Shown here piece after piece: positions 12,763 to 23,757 of a stretch of DNA of 64,000 nt. The stretch lies in assembly GCF_932526225.1 (NCBI RefSeq), contig NC_064038.1:6475822-6539821 (forward strand), written 5' to 3'. The notes beneath the pieces were generated by a model. That model was not told the DNA's origin and did not search any database. It saw only the letters and a list, made by a program, of their open reading frames with translations. The number at the start of each line of letters is the position of its first letter. Positions within the stretch are counted from its first letter, which is position 1. The position numbers were made by a program, and so were the translations under genes. Origin of the DNA: Nematostella vectensis. Its lineage: Eukaryota > Cnidaria > Anthozoa > Actiniaria > Edwardsiidae.

Positions 12763-12955
12763 AACGACTGTCAACCGCCAATTTACATAAACTAAAAAAT
12801 ACCGTTCTATTGATTTGTTCGACATTTGTTTAGTTTCTTACCCTCTTTAACACGTCAGACAACGCCTTCTTTATTTCAACCACCCAATTCAATATTGTAA
12901 CGTTTATGGAAAGCATAGGAGGTTGTATTTTCTTTGTAATTGTTTTCATTTTCAG

Positions 12956-15900
12956 GTGTGTTTATCACAAAAGGCGATATAGGAGTCGGCACTATACTGG
13001 GGTCAGCGGTGTTTAACGTTTTGTTCGTCATCGGCGTCTGCGGTGTGGGTGCAGGCACGGTAAGCGGCCATCGCCAATTGTATACGTCCCAGGAAACCTC
13101 GTTCCAGGCTCAAAGCTGCCTCCCGGTACTAGGGGCTGGGTTAGGGCTGCTTTTTGGTCTATTTTGGTCGCGATCTAACGCATAAAGGCGTCTAACTAAC
13201 GCTTGATACTCGTGTAGGCGCGTTCACAGGAGGTTGTGCATGGAGCACCCCCCCCCCCCCCTTCGTTGTTTATTAAGGAAACTTCAAATACTATGCCCCC
13301 CCCCTCTCAACCAGTCCTGGGTAAGCAAATACTATGCCCTCCCCCCCCCCCCTCTCAACCGGTCCTGGGTAAGCAAATACTATGCCCTCTTCCCTCTCAA
13401 CCAGTCCTGGGTAAGCAAATACTATTTCCCCCCCCCCCTCTCAACCGGTCCTGGGTAAGCAAATACTATGTCCTCCCCCTCTCAACCGGTCCTGGGTAAG
13501 CGCCTGTTGTGTGAAAGAGATTCAAATGCTTACATTGTCTTCATAGGTGTTATACCTCGCTTGGTGGCCCATGGTTCGAGATAGCGTGTTCTACTTGTTC
13601 AGTCTTGTTGGGCTAATGCTTGTTTTGATGGATAACGTCGTCGTGTGGTGAGTAAAAAGAATGAGCATTTCATTCTAGACTACTCTAAGCATGACGAGGA
13701 CATTTTAGTTGACAAAAAAGCGTAGAAAGAAAACAATTGAAAGACATCTTCTATCCTATTGACAGTTAGGGACAAAGTCTAACGTTTTAGATTTTATGAA
13801 GTCAATTTGAGACGTTGCATTGCACTATTATATTCATGACAAAAGTTGCGTTACCTAGTTGTATCACGCTGTTGCGTGACATGAAATTGCGTTATCTAGT
13901 GATTTACTGTATGCAACGAGTGACACAAGCAGTTGCGTTACCTAATGTATCAAACACGTGACATGAAAGTGTGTTATCTAGTGTTTGACTCTATGTAACG
14001 CGTGACACAAGCAGTTGCGTTACCCAATGTATCAAACACGTGACATGAAAGTGTGTTATCTAGTGTTTGACTCTATGTAACGCGTGACACAAGCAGTTGC
14101 GTTACCTTATGAATCAAACACGTGACATGAAAGTGTGTTATCTAGTGTTTGACTCTATGTAACGCGTGACACAAGCAGTTGCGTTACCTAATGAATCAAA
14201 CACGTGACATGAAAGTGTGTTATCTAGTGTGAATCTTTGTAACGCGTGACACAAGCAGTTGCGTTACCTAATGTATCAAACACGTGACATGAAAGTGTGT
14301 TATTTAGTGTTTGACTCTATGTAACGCGTGACACAAGCAGTTGCGTTACCTAATGAATCAAACACGTGACATGAAAGTGTGTTATCTAGTGTTTGACTCT
14401 ATGTAACGCGTGACACAAGCAGTTGCGTTACCTAATGAATCACCTAATTGCGTTATCTAATACCTGTTGCATGATATCAAATTGCGTTTCAAGACGTTTA
14501 TTTTTGTGTAACGCATTAAATAAAAGTTGCGTTACCTATGATTCATCACCCTGCTACGTGACGCAAAACATGATCTTGCGTGACCTATATTTCATCGCGA
14601 AACTGTTCTTAGGTCGGAGGCGACGGCGATGGTGTCTTTTTACTCCGTGTACCTGCTCATCATGTACTTCAACCCGCGAATAGAGGCGTACCTTTACAGA
14701 GTGACCAAAACCACCACCCCTGAGTACAAGTCTGACCTCCATGAGCAGAAAGCAACTAAAACAAAATATGACCCGGTCCAACAGACGGACAATGAGGTAG
14801 AGGCCGAAATATTGGACAACGTGAATGGGTCGGATGACACAACAAAGAAAGGTTTATTAGGTAGGATATATGAATTATACTTCAACAAGGAGAAAGTCAA
14901 GTCCCCTTTGATAGTGGGTTTGTTGTGTTAACCGATGGCCAACGAGAAAATGGAGAATCTTTCCCATCAAAGTCCGTAGATCCGAGTTGTTTGAAATTGT
15001 TGTCTTGATCTTGTTTTCAATATTCAAACCTCTCATCATTTTTTAAAAACACAACTTTCCCTGTATTAATTGATACTTTGAAAATAGAATGGAGTTGTTT
15101 TGATTGTTTTGTGAGGTGGATTGGAATTCACTGTGATTTAAACGGATATTTTTTCACTACTGAGATAGACATGCATTTGCATAGGGTCAAAGCCTACAAA
15201 GCTAAGTGTCACGCAAGTCGGATCGACAGGCTTTAACACAATCATTCATCCAGTCATCTATGAATTTACTTATTCTCTCGATCACTCGTTCCATTGTTAT
15301 TCTCATCTATTGATTACACGTTCCATTGTTATTCTCATCTAGACAGTGGGGAGCATCTTGCGCATCATCATGAATACGAACAGCACGTTCCGCACGATGT
15401 CCCGGATCTCACCCTGGGCTCCCCTTTCTCGCCGCCCGAAAACGTTTGGCCGCGCATCTGCTGGGTCCTGGGGCTACCGATTAACTTGTCATTCTTCTTA
15501 ACCATCCCGGATGTGAAAAAGCCTAGCTGCGAGAAATGGGTTGTGCTGTCATTTATCATCTGTATCGTGTGGATTGGTAAGCTTGAGGAAAACTGCTAAG
15601 TTTATATAAACATGATCACAGATCACGTCTCTCCATTTATCTATTATTTATTATTATCACTAAATAGAGAGACAAAAAATTCTAATCTTCCAAAATATGT
15701 TTTTAGTGTCTCTATCAGCCATTTCTCTTGTCATCCTTCTAACATATCCTATCAATATTAAATGAAAGCAATAACAAAGATAGGGCTGACTATACGGCTC
15801 TATAAGCACTGATGTACTTTGTGCTCTCTCATTAATAAACATCCTTACGGTCGTCTTACTGCCAAATAGCTGCTTTGATACTCGATAGGCTGTTTTAGGG

Positions 15901-17012
15901 GTGACGCCATATTTCTTGGTTTGAATGATACTTATGATTGGCTGTTTTCATTGTGACGTGATACGGTTTGGCCGGGATGATAACTTTGATTTGCTCTTCT
16001 TCGATGTGACGTTTCGTGTATTGGTACTGATACGTGATAGGCTATTGTTTTGGGTGTGACGCTATATGTCTTGGTTTGAATGATAGTTATGATTTGCTGT
16101 TCTCAGTGGGACGTAAAATGTCTGGCTGGGATGATAACTTTGATTGTCTCTTCTTCGATGTGACGTTTCATTTATTGGTAATGTTATGTGATTGGCTGTT
16201 TTCAGGTGTGACGTCGTACGTCTTGGTGTGGATGGTGACGGTGATTGGCTACACGTTCCTCATCCCTGACAGCGTCATGGGTTTGTCGCTGGTCGCGTTT
16301 GGTAGTAGTGTCCCTGATTGTCTATCAAGTCTCTTCGTTGCTAGAAAAGGTACGTAATTCACAACACCTCGTTTGATGGCAGTGCCGTAGCTGGCCTCGA
16401 AATATTGGAGGAGCACAGCCACGCCCCTACTGGTCATTTCCTTATAATTTGCGAAAATATTGGGGGGGGGGGGGCACGTGCCCCCAGTGCCCCACCCCTT
16501 GCTACGGCCCTGGATGGCCATAACTGAGCTTTGTTTATAGATTATTTATAGATTTAACACTATGTGCCTTCCAACATTCAATAAAAACAGTAACAAAGGT
16601 GTAGCTGATAAGGGCACTCAAACAGAAAGGTGTGTATATTTCTTGTATTTGTATTTAGCGCCTTTTGCGGTTGTCCTCAGGTGACGGCGACATGGCTGTT
16701 TCCCACACTGTCGGGAGTAATGTCTTCGACATTCTTCTCTGCCTGGGAATCCCCTGGTTGATCAAGACCACCGTCTGGGAATACGACTCCTCCGTCGTCA
16801 TTAACAGTCATGGGCTGTTCATCTCGTGTTTTTTCATCCTGGGTTCCATCGCCGTCACCCTCATTATCATCTGGTACTACAAATGGACTCTTAATAAGAA
16901 AGTCGGCTGCATTTATCTTGTGTTTTATTTCATTTTTATGAGTATCTCTGTCGTGGTCGAAATGAACGCTTTTGGGAATTTCAACCCTCCTATGTGCGTA
17001 ATCGATGTTTGA
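12956..17012 (+). CDS. SLC24A: NCKX-type K+-dependent Na+/Ca2+ exchanger (5' part missing)
   Basis: Plasma-membrane antiporter of the SLC24 family: it extrudes Ca2+ and K+ in exchange for Na+. Six exons with agreeing phases: 12956-13059, 13547-13647, 14613-14860, 15343-15576, 16206-16349, 16681-17012 (stop TGA). Exon 1 of the set is the second half of the alpha-1 repeat ([15 protein letters not shown]). Next come membrane segments ([24 protein letters not shown]) and a short acidic cytosolic loop (about PEYKSD to SPPENV). The alpha-2 repeat follows: [17 protein letters not shown] then [15 protein letters not shown], with the family's ion-binding Asp in NVFD. C-terminal membrane helices end the protein. 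The first part of alpha-1, which carries the key Glu, must lie upstream, probably in the 12563-12762 gap. The loop is much shorter than in vertebrate NCKX1, closer to NCKX3/4/5. The 14860 donor (TTAG|GTAGGA) was chosen because it is the one that keeps phase. Confidence 0.93.
13236..13505. repeat. Minisatellite carrying donor-like GTAAGC in NCKX intron
   Basis: Five copies of 'tctcaacc.gtcctgggtaagc', four of them followed by 'aaatactatg.c' and joined by poly-C tracts of variable length. Every copy holds CTGG|GTAAGC, the same hexamer as the true donor of the preceding NCKX exon (ACG|GTAAGC at 13060), although the exonic bases do not match. Confidence 0.85.
13840..14450. repeat. 82-bp minisatellite in NCKX intron
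   Basis: Seven copies at an 82-bp spacing (TGACACAAGC starts at 13921, 14003, 14085, 14167, 14247, 14329 and 14411; one unit is 80 bp), flanked by decayed copies. Each unit carries ACGCGT, CACGTG and GTTACCTAATG. It ends about 160 bp before the next exon and has no coding role. Confidence 0.92.
16384..16514. mobile_element. Short dispersed element, CTCGAAATATTGG family, copy 1
   Basis: Begins GCCGTAGCTGGCCTCGAAAT and ends CCTTGCTACGGCCCTG, with imperfect inverted ends. It shares 'acccctactggtcat(t/c)tcctta' and 'gcacgtgccccagtg' with 56764-56925 and, more weakly, with 57910-58050. It lies in the last NCKX intron and contains a G homopolymer. Confidence 0.75.
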
Positions 17013-17875
17013 TGTCACTGGCTTGTGAAAATATTTGCATGTCTGAAAGTACATTATCTGCCCTGCCCTCTGTGCCCGGCTTGTGTCATGAATGTATTAA
17101 TGCCGCGAAAAATAACATGCAATGTAGGGAACACGAAAACGAAAAAGGAGGAGAGGGCGCTGTGGATTTTTTTTAGTTGAATGAAATTATGGGGAAAGAA
17201 GGTATAACTAGAAAGACTACAGAAAAGCGGTAGAAGTACTTAATAGTTTGCGTAGGTGTGGTGTAGAGTAGCTATAAATCATCACAAGGTTGTATAGTAT
17301 AGGCCTATGTGAAACAGTAGCACCGACGAGCACAGAGGAGCCCCGACAAAGGACTAATACTCGAAATGTCAGCGCAAATACTCTTTTCACAGAGGCGTAC
17401 AACTTCTTTAAACTCGTGTTGATTTTTAGCTTGAAATCCTGGGGGCTGTTAAAGAGGGGTCACCTCTTCCCCCCCCCCCCCCAGAGTATCCAATGAACAC
17501 TCCCTAAATTGGCCAAGAGGATAGAAATGCATGATTATCAAAATGATAACGGATTCACAGTCTAGTGGCTTATATTTTAGGGGAAACGGAACGGGATTTA
17601 CTATTGGGTTATTTTTGCATACTGTTTGACCATCTGATGTCATCTCTATAGGTATGCTGTGTATGTTTTTTTTTTTTCGCATGATCGACATGTTATCACG
17701 GCCTGTTTGGTTGATCAGGAGCTGTTTCTCACACAGGATTAACCCGTAAGATATCCAATGGTCGGTCCATGTCCAGCATGATAAAAGGCAGATAACACTT
17801 TAGTGCGTGGTTAATAAGTATAGGCAAGAGCAATATATACATATTTATATAACCTATCAAGTGTACATAAATCAT

Positions 17876-17881
17876 AATAAA
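17876..17881 (+). terminator. Possible NCKX polyadenylation signal
   Basis: AATAAA about 865 bases after the NCKX stop. It is the first clear match downstream, but the resulting 3' UTR would be long and the assignment is uncertain. Confidence 0.3.
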
Positions 17882-18836
17882 GATGTAATTTATATAAAGA
17901 CAGAAGACAAATGACTTTGTCTTAGAGTACCCCCCCCCCCCCCTGACCCTTAACCAAGGGGTTCGATACTCTCAGGGCTCGCGTATGCAGGGGCAGCGGA
18001 AGGGGAGGGGCAGGGGGGCGCTAGTCTCCCCACCTTTGAAAATTTTCTGAGCGGATGTTTCTTTATATATGAACGGTTTTTTTTACCAACGGGTTTTAAG
18101 CGGTACATATGCAACGGACAACAAATTTGTTCGGAACAGTTTAAAATCCCGTAAATAAGCACCTAGGTTATCCCCGGCGTTCTTATAAATAGTGCTTAGG
18201 AATTTGAAACCACCACCTACTCCTCTCCCCTTGAAACCACCAACCACCCCTCCTCCTGAAAACATTACCCCTCTCCTCCCCCAACTTTCGCCCCCCACTT
18301 ATGGGACCACTCCGCCGCCCCTGGTGGTATTGGGTGTATTGACCGTATGTTTGAGATTAAGCGACGAAATTGCGACGATAAACTGCTACCCTGCTAGCCG
18401 GCTCTCCGGAGATTCGGGATCCCTTTCGCTCGCCACATCTGATATCTGTCAAAACCCTTGAGTTTTAAGCACGACAGAGCACGCCATTTTTTTTTCTCTG
18501 TCGGCCAGCACTGAAAACGTTTGCAATCATGCCACCTCGTTCCTATGGCGATGACCAATCAAAAAAGCACCAAATGAAATTATAGCATCAGAAATTGTTG
18601 ATGAGAGTTTTGCAGTATCTTGAAAATGACAGTAGTGCTTTTTACACGGTAGGTGATCCACAGGAAGCCCAAGCTTCTTATTTGTCCCTTTTGATATTTA
18701 CGGTAAACAAAGGGCGAAAAACAAAATTAATGAAAAAAAAAACTTGTTGAAAAGAAGTGTGTGGTCTAGTGTTGCGTTTATGTTTACTTTTTGCGTGTTC
18801 TTTGCTTTTTGCGAGTTCTTTGACTTTCCTTTTTCA

Positions 18837-18987
18837 AAGTTCAAACGTCGTATTATTCATGAGCCGTATTCAATGCAAATGAAGATGAAACAATCGACTT
18901 GATTCATTTGCATACATTTGCATCAGGGTCTCATATGAGCCCCTGTTGCATTGAATACGGCTCATGGATAATACGACGTTTGAACTT
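18837..18987. mobile_element. Hairpin MITE with ~42-bp inverted ends
   Basis: AAGTTCAAACGTCGTATTAT at the left and its inverse ATAATACGACGTTTGAACTT at the right belong to a ~42-bp, nearly perfect inverted repeat around a ~65-bp centre. It would fold into a strong stem and is non-coding. Confidence 0.88.
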
Positions 18988-19093
18988 ATCCTTCTACAGG
19001 ACAATTACAGGAGGTGATCAATCATATTTTGAGCTAGGTACTGTGATTGACTGGAGACTGAGATGTTGGTAAGCCTGTGGTTCTAGAGGGGAG

Positions 19094-19440
19094 GGGGGGG
19101 GGAGAACCCCCTATACCGAGATGACGGGGATGCTTGTAGTACCTTTTAGGGGGTTGATATCAAGCACTAGCATTTTTTGGGACAAGGTACCTTTTAGGGG
19201 TCAAAACAAGCTACTGCTAGTTCTACTATGTTAAAGATAGAATGACAGTACTTTTGTAAACATAACTGGTTGAGGTGCTTGATGACTTGTCATCAAAATT
19301 AAAATTCTATATTTTGTTGGTACCCTTTACGGGGGTAAAGATTGGCCCAAGACACGCCCTTTTTGGTACCTTTTAGGGGTAAACGTGAAATTCACTACGA
19401 GCATCCCCGTCATTATAATATGGGAGTCCCCCCCCCCCCC
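19094..19440. mobile_element. Inverted-repeat element, GCATCCCCGTCAT family
   Basis: ATGACGGGGATGCTTGTAGT at about 19120 is inverted as ACTACGAGCATCCCCGTCAT near 19395-19414. The interior repeats 'taccttttaggggt'. A similar design (GGGGTGCTCGTCG ... CGACGAGCACCCC with 'tttttaggggt') is at 25065-25352. Both end in poly-C or poly-G tracts. Confidence 0.7.
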
Positions 19441-20127
19441 CGGGGGAAAAACGAGAGGTAAGTGAGGCTGTATATTTCGCGAAGAAAACCACCCCGAAAT
19501 CATTGGAAACATTTCACTTCAATCCACTCATTTTACCTCTAAGAACAGCCGATTCCAAGCTACGAACAAGCTTCAAAACCATTGCCATGGCTACCTGTGG
19601 GCGCACAAACCGTACAAAACCGAAGCCGCTGCGCATGCGCTGGCCGAAGCGTTTGTCGAGCATATTTACCCATCGCGTCGGATTCTGTTCCCGCGCCACG
19701 GGGTAGCGGCTCAAATTACCAGAATTACGTAACGAACTTGACACGGTTTTTCTAAATAGACAAGAGAGCGCGTTAAAAAAAGGCACATTTCGGCCAATTT
19801 CCAGAGGACTTTGCCTCGATTTATTATCGAGGCAAAGTCGATTTATTATGAAGCTTATAAAAATTATGCTCCCCCTACCCTTGCAAAACCTGTAAATTCT
19901 CATTTGGAAGGCGAATTTATCGTGGAAAATATTTACGCCTGCGCACTCCGCCCGAAAGAAGTGCAAATAAACCATGTAATCTGACACTTCCATACTAACA
20001 CAACACAAGCATGTTCGCTCAGCAATTCAAACGCAATTAGGATAGACCGAACCTCGTTCAAGCTAACTTATCTACCTTATTCGGGATTTTTCTACCCGTG
20101 ATTACTAGAAACTCTTGGAAGGCTGCC

Positions 20128-23100
20128 ATGAGCTCTCCTCTAGAATGTGAGGACCCAAACAAGGCGGCTAATAGTCATCACTTCAAGGCTCTTCGACCTT
20201 CGTTTTCCGTGCGAACAGTCTTTCTATTATTGCTGATATTCTCTGGACTCGTGACAATCTGGCAAGTTAAGTTCTACGGTAATATTTCTATCTCTCCCTG
20301 GTATCAAGCTAACGGGTAAGAAAGGCCTTTATTTTTACCGAAATTCGCTCGATTTTGTATTATATTTTACATTCGTGCCGAGTTTATATCACGGAACACT
20401 CGACTTCAGTGTTTAATGGTGTAAATTCTAGTAATAATAAAACTGATCTCCGTATAACAAGCGAGTTGATACGAAGGTCATAAAGGTGTAAGAAAATGCA
20501 ATGAAAATATCAAAACATACTAGCCTCAATATCATATTTTGATTGCATGTTGTTATTGTCAGGGGTCGTGCTCGATTTTGGGGGCACAGCAAACGGTATA
20601 AATACATCAACAACTAATCTAACGTTGAGTCATGTTTAGCTAACTTTTGCCTAGAAAGTGCTTTTTTCTTTACTTTTCGGGAATTTCGCGGTTTTCAAAT
20701 ATTCGCGAAAACGAGGTGACGCACAATAGAGTAAACGTCGCGAAAATTGAGATTCGCGAAAGTAAGTGAATGATGAGATTCCAGATGACTCGATTTATGC
20801 TCATCGTATTTTCAGTAATTTTATCGTTTGCCATTTCCGAGAACTACATACTAAGGTAATGCTCATTATAGTTTATTGAATACCCTGAAAGGAGGGGGGG
20901 GGGGGGGGGGGGTGTCGAATTCATAGCCCCCCTTCAGTGTAAAAAATAATATTTCGATGCGCCCTCCACCCTCTCAGAGCCACACGATTTCAAGTAGAAA
21001 TTCCGACGCCTTTCCATCTCCCAGTATCTTCCCTTTCCCATCAGGGTATTTAAAATGGGCACTTCCTAAGCCAGAGCCGATCCAGGGGGGTCTGGATCCT
21101 GTTTTTCTGTTCATTTTCCCCAGTCTACCCCGTGACTGTCTACCACAGCACAGATCCCTTTACGTTCCTAGAAACTGAATGCGGATTATTCCATTTCCTG
21201 TTATAAAATCAGGGCGAATCGTAGTTCCGGTCGTTTTACCCCTTGAGACCCAAGGCGCATACCCAGGTTTTTCAAACAAACAAAAAGAAAAGAAAAAAAA
21301 ATATATTGCAACTTCCTCTGGATCTCTATGTGAATGCAAAAATTGGTTCTTGTGCCCATCGTACAGAGCACACGCCATACCTTATGCAAAGAGGCGTCTT
21401 TACTGTTAACCACAGGCCCGTAGCCAGGATTTAGAGCATGGTGGTTCGTTTTTCCATTCCAGAGGACCAAATTTCCGGTATACCCCTCTCCTCGCCTTAT
21501 TACATTAGGCAATCAATCTTGTATTTAAAATGTTATTAATAGGTTACTTTCTAACATATAGCGATAATAATAAAGATAATTATTAGAAAAAAGATTGTTA
21601 TAGTTTTTTTAAAGACATATTGATGTGCACGGTATATCTCAAACCAAACATTATATATTTTTGTTTGCTCTAAGCGAACCTTCAAGCCGGGTGGTGGTGG
21701 TGGTGGTGGTGGTGGTGGTGGTGGGGGGTTTCGTCCGAACCCCCCCTGGCTACGGGCCTGAACCAGATCCATATTATAGCACTCACCGTTTTAGGTCGGC
21801 ACCATCGCCAAAAGGTCGGGTGAGGGTGAGGGGGTCACGGGACATGAAAATCAATTGGGTAGGTAAAATCTAGTAATGAAAGGCTTCCCCTCCCCCTTCC
21901 CATCCTCCCCTCTCCACCCACGCAAGCCGGCCAAGTCTCATACTGCCGCCTTGCGTAAGAAATATAATGTTCTAGATACCCTTTATTTTTCTGTAGGGCG
22001 CAAAATGAGGACGAGGTAATCACCGAAGAAGAAATGGATAAAAGCATCACCTCACCCACCCCTCCCTATTGCAAAAGGGTCGATCACGTGCTCTTTCTCA
22101 AAACGCACAAAACTGGGAGCAGTACGCTGACCAACCTCCTTAATCGCTATGGCAACAAGCATGAGCTTACTTTTGCCCTCCCTCAAACTGCATACTCCTT
22201 TAACTGGCCTCACAAGTTCAGGACAGTGTATGTAGTGCCGGTATATCGACGCCCGCACATACTTTGCAATCACGCACGCTTTAATAAGAAACCAATGAAT
22301 ATACTATTCCCAAAGAAAGACACGAAGTATTTGACGATACTGAGGCACCCAGTTACGCATTTCGAATCGATATTTAACTTTATGAAATTGTGGGACTCTT
22401 TAAATATCAAAGGAAGGGATTCGATAGAAATAATGGATAAATTTCTCCAGGGAAATTCATCGTTTAATCCGGAGTACTTGTCGAGTAAATTAACCGCAAG
22501 ATTGCTGAGGAACCCGATGTTGTTTGATCTAGGGATGGATTACCGATACTTTCAAGATTTGTCAGCTGTTTGGACCTACATACAAACATTACACAAGGAA
22601 TTTGACCTCGTTCTCATAATGGAGTATTTTGACGAGTCCATGGTCCTTATGAAGCGCACGTTTTGCTGGGACATAGATGACGTCTTGTACTTGAAACTAA
22701 ACGAACGCAGAGATAAAGACAAACGGAACATCACGGAAAAAATGAAGCAGAATATTCTTAGCTGGAGCCAAGCGGATATGATGCTTTATAGAAGTTTTAA
22801 TAAGACATTTTGGAAGCGAATTGAGAACGAGGGTCCTGCGTTTTATTACGATTTAGCACGATTTCGGGAACGAAAGAAGGAAGTCTTTGACATGTGTGTG
22901 AAGTCTGATAAACATGTTGACCAGGCATACTCGCACCATTACGTCAAGGGGTATTTATTGCGCGATCTTCGAGGAAAAGATCGTGAATTTTGTCGCAGTT
23001 TAGTTAGGAATGAGTTGAATTATTTGGCTCATAACTTACAAAGACATCGAAAGCAGCAAGAAGAGATAGATGATTTGGGAGAATTCCCGGATATGTTCGA

Positions 23101-23155
23101 TAAACGGAACAATTGGGATGTGAAACAGGACTTAGCGCATCACCCTGTATCATAG
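20128..23155 (+). CDS. GAL3ST: Galactose 3-O-sulfotransferase, two exons
   Basis: Golgi type II membrane enzyme that would transfer sulfate from PAPS to the 3-OH of galactose on glycolipids or glycans. Exons 20128-20315 and 21997-23155 join in phase (AACGG|G) to give 448 aa. Residues ~33-50 (TVFLLLLIFSGLVTIWQV) are the signal anchor. The catalytic domain starts near CKRVDHVLFLKTHKTGSSTL; KTHKTGSST (98-106) is the 5'-phosphosulfate loop. CNHARFN is a family signature, and TILRHPVTHFESIFNF holds the 3'-phosphate-binding Arg and Ser. FDLGMD, MEYFDESMVLMK and CWDIDDVLYLKLNERRD match vertebrate GAL3ST1-4 closely by memory. The C-terminus is basic with 'RHRKQQEE'. The ATG at 20128 was chosen because the upstream in-frame start at 20098 is GTG. 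Length is typical and no lesion is seen. The acceptor sugar cannot be told from sequence. Confidence 0.92.
21413..21760. mobile_element. Inverted-repeat element in the GAL3ST intron
   Basis: CAGGCCCGTAGCCAGG at the left end and CCTGGCTACGGGCCTG at the right form a perfect 16-bp terminal inverted repeat. The interior holds a (GGT)n run (about 21692-21724) and a G tract. Its ends resemble those of the elements at 3561 and 39508. Confidence 0.85.
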
Positions 23156-23156
23156 T

Positions 23157-23162
23157 AATAAA
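23157..23162 (+). terminator. GAL3ST polyadenylation signal
   Basis: AATAAA starts 2 bases after the stop codon. A second AATAAA lies near 23191. Either gives a very short 3' UTR. Confidence 0.45.
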
Positions 23163-23495
23163 GAAGCGTTAACTAATCTCACTTCACTTTAATAAATTGC
23201 GCAACCTATTGTACAATATGTCAGTGCGCAGCGCAGAGTCTAAAGCCCAGCGTGGAAGGCCTCTGGGCAGCCTCTCATGTCAATTACAGACTGTGGAAGG
23301 TTGTTCCACAGTCTCAGTGCACTAAATCTGCTAAATCTGCTCAGTGCTAAATCAGCCTTTACAATTATCGCTACCCTGTGTAGTCTATCTAGGGGTCATT
23401 CTCGGATAACGTGGAGCATAAAGTAGGAGGGAGGGGTGGGGGTTGGGAAGAGCGCTTCGAAAATAAGTCGCGAGATAAACTATGGGAGATAGTAA

Positions 23496-23757
23496 AGGCC
23501 CTGTCACACGTAGACGTTTCGGCTGCAACTTGTCTTGCAAAGAAATTGTTGCAGGTCGCACGCGCCCTGTCACACGTGAAGTTTTTCCTGCGACTTGAAA
23601 CAATTTGTTGCAGAAAGTAGAAGAGCGTTCTACTTTGAGAAATGCAAAACAATTTGCAAAGGGGGTGTCACACGCAAAAAAATGCGCGTGCGACCTGCAA
23701 AATTTCTTTTTTGCGAGACAGGTCGCAAGAGAAAAAAAAATACGTGTGACAGGGCCT
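23496..23757. mobile_element. MITE with AGGCCCTGTCACACGTA ends
   Basis: A 17-bp perfect terminal inverted repeat (AGGCCCTGTCACACGTA ... TACGTGTGACAGGGCCT). 'cctgtcacacgt' recurs internally, with several 'gcgacctgcaa'/'ttgcaggtcgc' sub-repeats in both orientations. Non-coding, about 260 bp. Confidence 0.85.

Larger units (their letters stand above)
17882..20127. other. Intergenic, repeat-rich, no gene recognised
   Basis: Contains a poly-C tract (17930-17943), a hairpin element (18837-18987) and an inverted-repeat element (19094-19440). The 164-codon minus-strand frame at 20008-19514 begins at TTG and has no recognisable domain. The last part presumably holds the promoter and 5' UTR of the sulfotransferase. 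Confidence 0.4.

Noticed and set aside
12525-12833. Open frames across the N stretch
   Set aside because: Created by unresolved bases; not evidence of coding.
19514-20008. 164-codon minus-strand frame upstream of GAL3ST
   Set aside because: Starts at TTG, no recognisable domain or splice context; likely chance in a relatively GC-rich stretch.
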